From Muricomes sp. (lineage in GTDB: Bacteria; Bacillota; Clostridia; Lachnospirales; Lachnospiraceae), in the NCBI GenBank assembly GCA_020024675.1, contig JAHHTM010000091.1, positions 1 to 5,854 on the forward strand: a stretch of 5,854 nt of DNA, written 5' to 3'. The position numbers and the translations under genes were made by a program. How positions within the stretch are numbered: position 1 is the stretch's first letter; each line of letters begins with the position of its first letter. Under the pieces are notes generated by a model. It saw nothing but the letters and a program-made list of their open reading frames with translations. It was not told the DNA's origin and ran no database searches. Shown here piece after piece: positions 5,173 to 5,854 of the stretch.

Positions 5173-5854
5173 ATGAGACAAGACGTTTTTTCGTCTTATC
5201 ATCCATGGATTAATTTTATATATTTTTTGACGATTATCGGGTGCTCCATGTTTGTGATGCACCCGGTATTCCTTTTTCTATCTTTATTTGGAGGATTTTT
5301 CTATTATCTTTACTTAAAAAGGTGGAAAGCAGTCAAAACAGCATTGTGGATGATGGGACCTGTATTTTTAATTTCTACATTTGTAAATCCATTGTTTAAT
5401 CATAAAGGGGTTACCATTTTGTATTATTTCAAAACAGGAAATCCATTGACTTTGGAGTCGATCTTGTTTGGGGCAGCTACAGGAATTATGCTGATCAGTG
5501 TATTAAACTGGTTTGCCTGTTATCAGGAAGTTATGACTTCCGATAAGTTTATTTATTTGTTCGGAAAAGTAATACCGGCAATGTCGCTTATCTTGTCTAT
5601 GGTATTTCGATTTGTTCCTAAATTTAAGACACAGATTGAAAAAGTTTCGGATGCACAAAAATGCATTGGAAGAGATGTAACCAATGGAAATGTCCTGGAA
5701 AAAAGTAAACATGGACTTCAGATTTTATCGATCATGATCACCTGGTCACTGGAAAACTCTGTAGACACTGCAGACTCTATGCGGTCGAGAGGATATGGAC
5801 TTCGTGGAAGAACAAATTTTTCGGTTTACCGGTTTGATACAAGGGAAAAACTAC
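5173..5854 (+). CDS. ecfT: Energy-coupling factor transporter transmembrane protein (EcfT family), 3'-partial
   Basis: The frame is open from ATG 5173 to the window end, giving 227 complete codons with no stop; EcfT proteins are usually about 250-270 residues, so only a short tail should be missing. Hydrophobic segments at about 13-30, 31-48, 59-75, 94-115 and 127-149 are predicted membrane helices. They are followed by the cytoplasmic coupling region: FRFVPKFKTQIEKVSDAQKC (145-164), an amphipathic stretch (HGLQILSIMITWSLENSV, 180-197) and the second coupling motif SMRSRGYGLRGRT (202-214). EcfT joins the substrate-binding S-component to the two EcfA ATPases and passes on the conformational change of ATP hydrolysis through its two Ala-Arg-Gly-type motifs. 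The second motif is clear (SRG, 205-207); the first appears as CIG (164-166). A weak GGAAG purine stretch about 12 bases upstream serves as ribosome site, and the start is 2 bases after the lipoprotein stop. Genes for EcfA and an S-component are expected just downstream, unseen here. Confidence 0.88.
   Translation, partial: MRQDVFSSYHPWINFIYFLTIIGCSMFVMHPVFLFLSLFGGFFYYLYLKRWKAVKTALWMMGPVFLISTFVNPLFNHKGVTILYYFKTGNPLTLESILFGAATGIMLISVLNWFACYQEVMTSDKFIYLFGKVIPAMSLILSMVFRFVPKFKTQIEKVSDAQKCIGRDVTNGNVLEKSKHGLQILSIMITWSLENSVDTADSMRSRGYGLRGRTNFSVYRFDTREKL
5177..5200 (+). other. Hairpin just after the ecfT start codon
   Basis: AAGACG (5180-5185) and CGTCTT (5192-5197) form a perfect 6-base inverted repeat around a T6 loop. 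After one mismatch, two more pairs follow outside it (5177-5178 with 5199-5200). It begins at the second codon of ecfT, so the RNA form could affect initiation. No T-run follows, so it is not an intrinsic terminator. Function is unproven. Confidence 0.45.
5235..5268 (+). other. GC-rich inverted repeat within early ecfT
   Basis: CGGGTGC (5238-5244) and GCACCCG (5259-5265) are a perfect 7-base inverted repeat with a 14-base loop. The stem extends by one wobble pair and two A-T pairs to 5235/5268. It stands out as a GC-rich stem in AT-rich sequence. A pyrimidine/T-rich stretch (CCTTTTTCTATCTTTATTT) begins a few bases downstream, too far for a canonical terminator. It lies in the codons for the first two membrane helices, so it may be coincidental. 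Confidence 0.4.

Noticed and set aside
1..5854. Cobalamin riboswitch, CRISPR array, tRNA, rRNA or insertion sequence
   Set aside because: Virtually all bases are in the four coding frames and no such signature was seen; any riboswitch would be expected upstream of the window.

Overview
The window reads as part of one plus-strand operon from a low-G+C Gram-positive bacterium, most likely a gut-type Clostridia/Lachnospiraceae member. The basis is A-rich coding strands with frequent AGA and AAA codons, strong AAGGAG ribosome sites, a Gram-positive-style secreted protein with a C-terminal membrane anchor, a lipobox lipoprotein, and tight or overlapping gene junctions. Genus and species cannot be fixed from the sequence.

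Layout: (1) Positions 1-3021 hold the 3' part of a very large extracellular protein. It contains Ig-like beta domains, an alpha/alpha-toroid of the prenyltransferase-like/transcobalamin N-terminal type, a Pro-Gln-Glu linker, a DUF4430 (transcobalamin C-terminal-like, beta-grasp) domain, a FIVAR-like helical segment and a beta-rich C-terminal domain. Its N-terminus lies upstream of the window. (2) Positions 3061-4464 encode a secreted protein with a second, paralogous alpha/alpha-toroid, a very lysine-rich spacer and a single C-terminal membrane helix. It has no DUF4430 domain. (3) Positions 4454-5170 encode a lipoprotein with a Lys-rich then Glu-rich stalk and a single DUF4430 domain. (4) Positions 5173-5854 hold the first 227 codons of an EcfT-family transmembrane protein of an energy-coupling-factor (ECF) importer, which runs off the end of the window. 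There is no gene-free stretch longer than about 40 bases, and no terminator or promoter is evident between the genes.

Working model: in animals, intrinsic factor and transcobalamin clasp cobalamin between an alpha/alpha-barrel domain and a small beta domain. This operon carries both halves twice: fused in the first protein, and split between the second (alpha half, membrane anchored) and third (beta half, lipid anchored). They sit directly upstream of an ECF T-component. The simplest inference is a surface capture-and-relay system for a corrinoid or similar vitamin: the large protein captures it, the split pair holds it at the membrane, and an ECF transporter imports it. The Lys-rich and Glu-rich spacers of the two split proteins are of opposite charge and might help them pair. 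The ligand assignment is inferred from family resemblance only. The S-component, the ATPases and any upstream riboswitch are outside the window.
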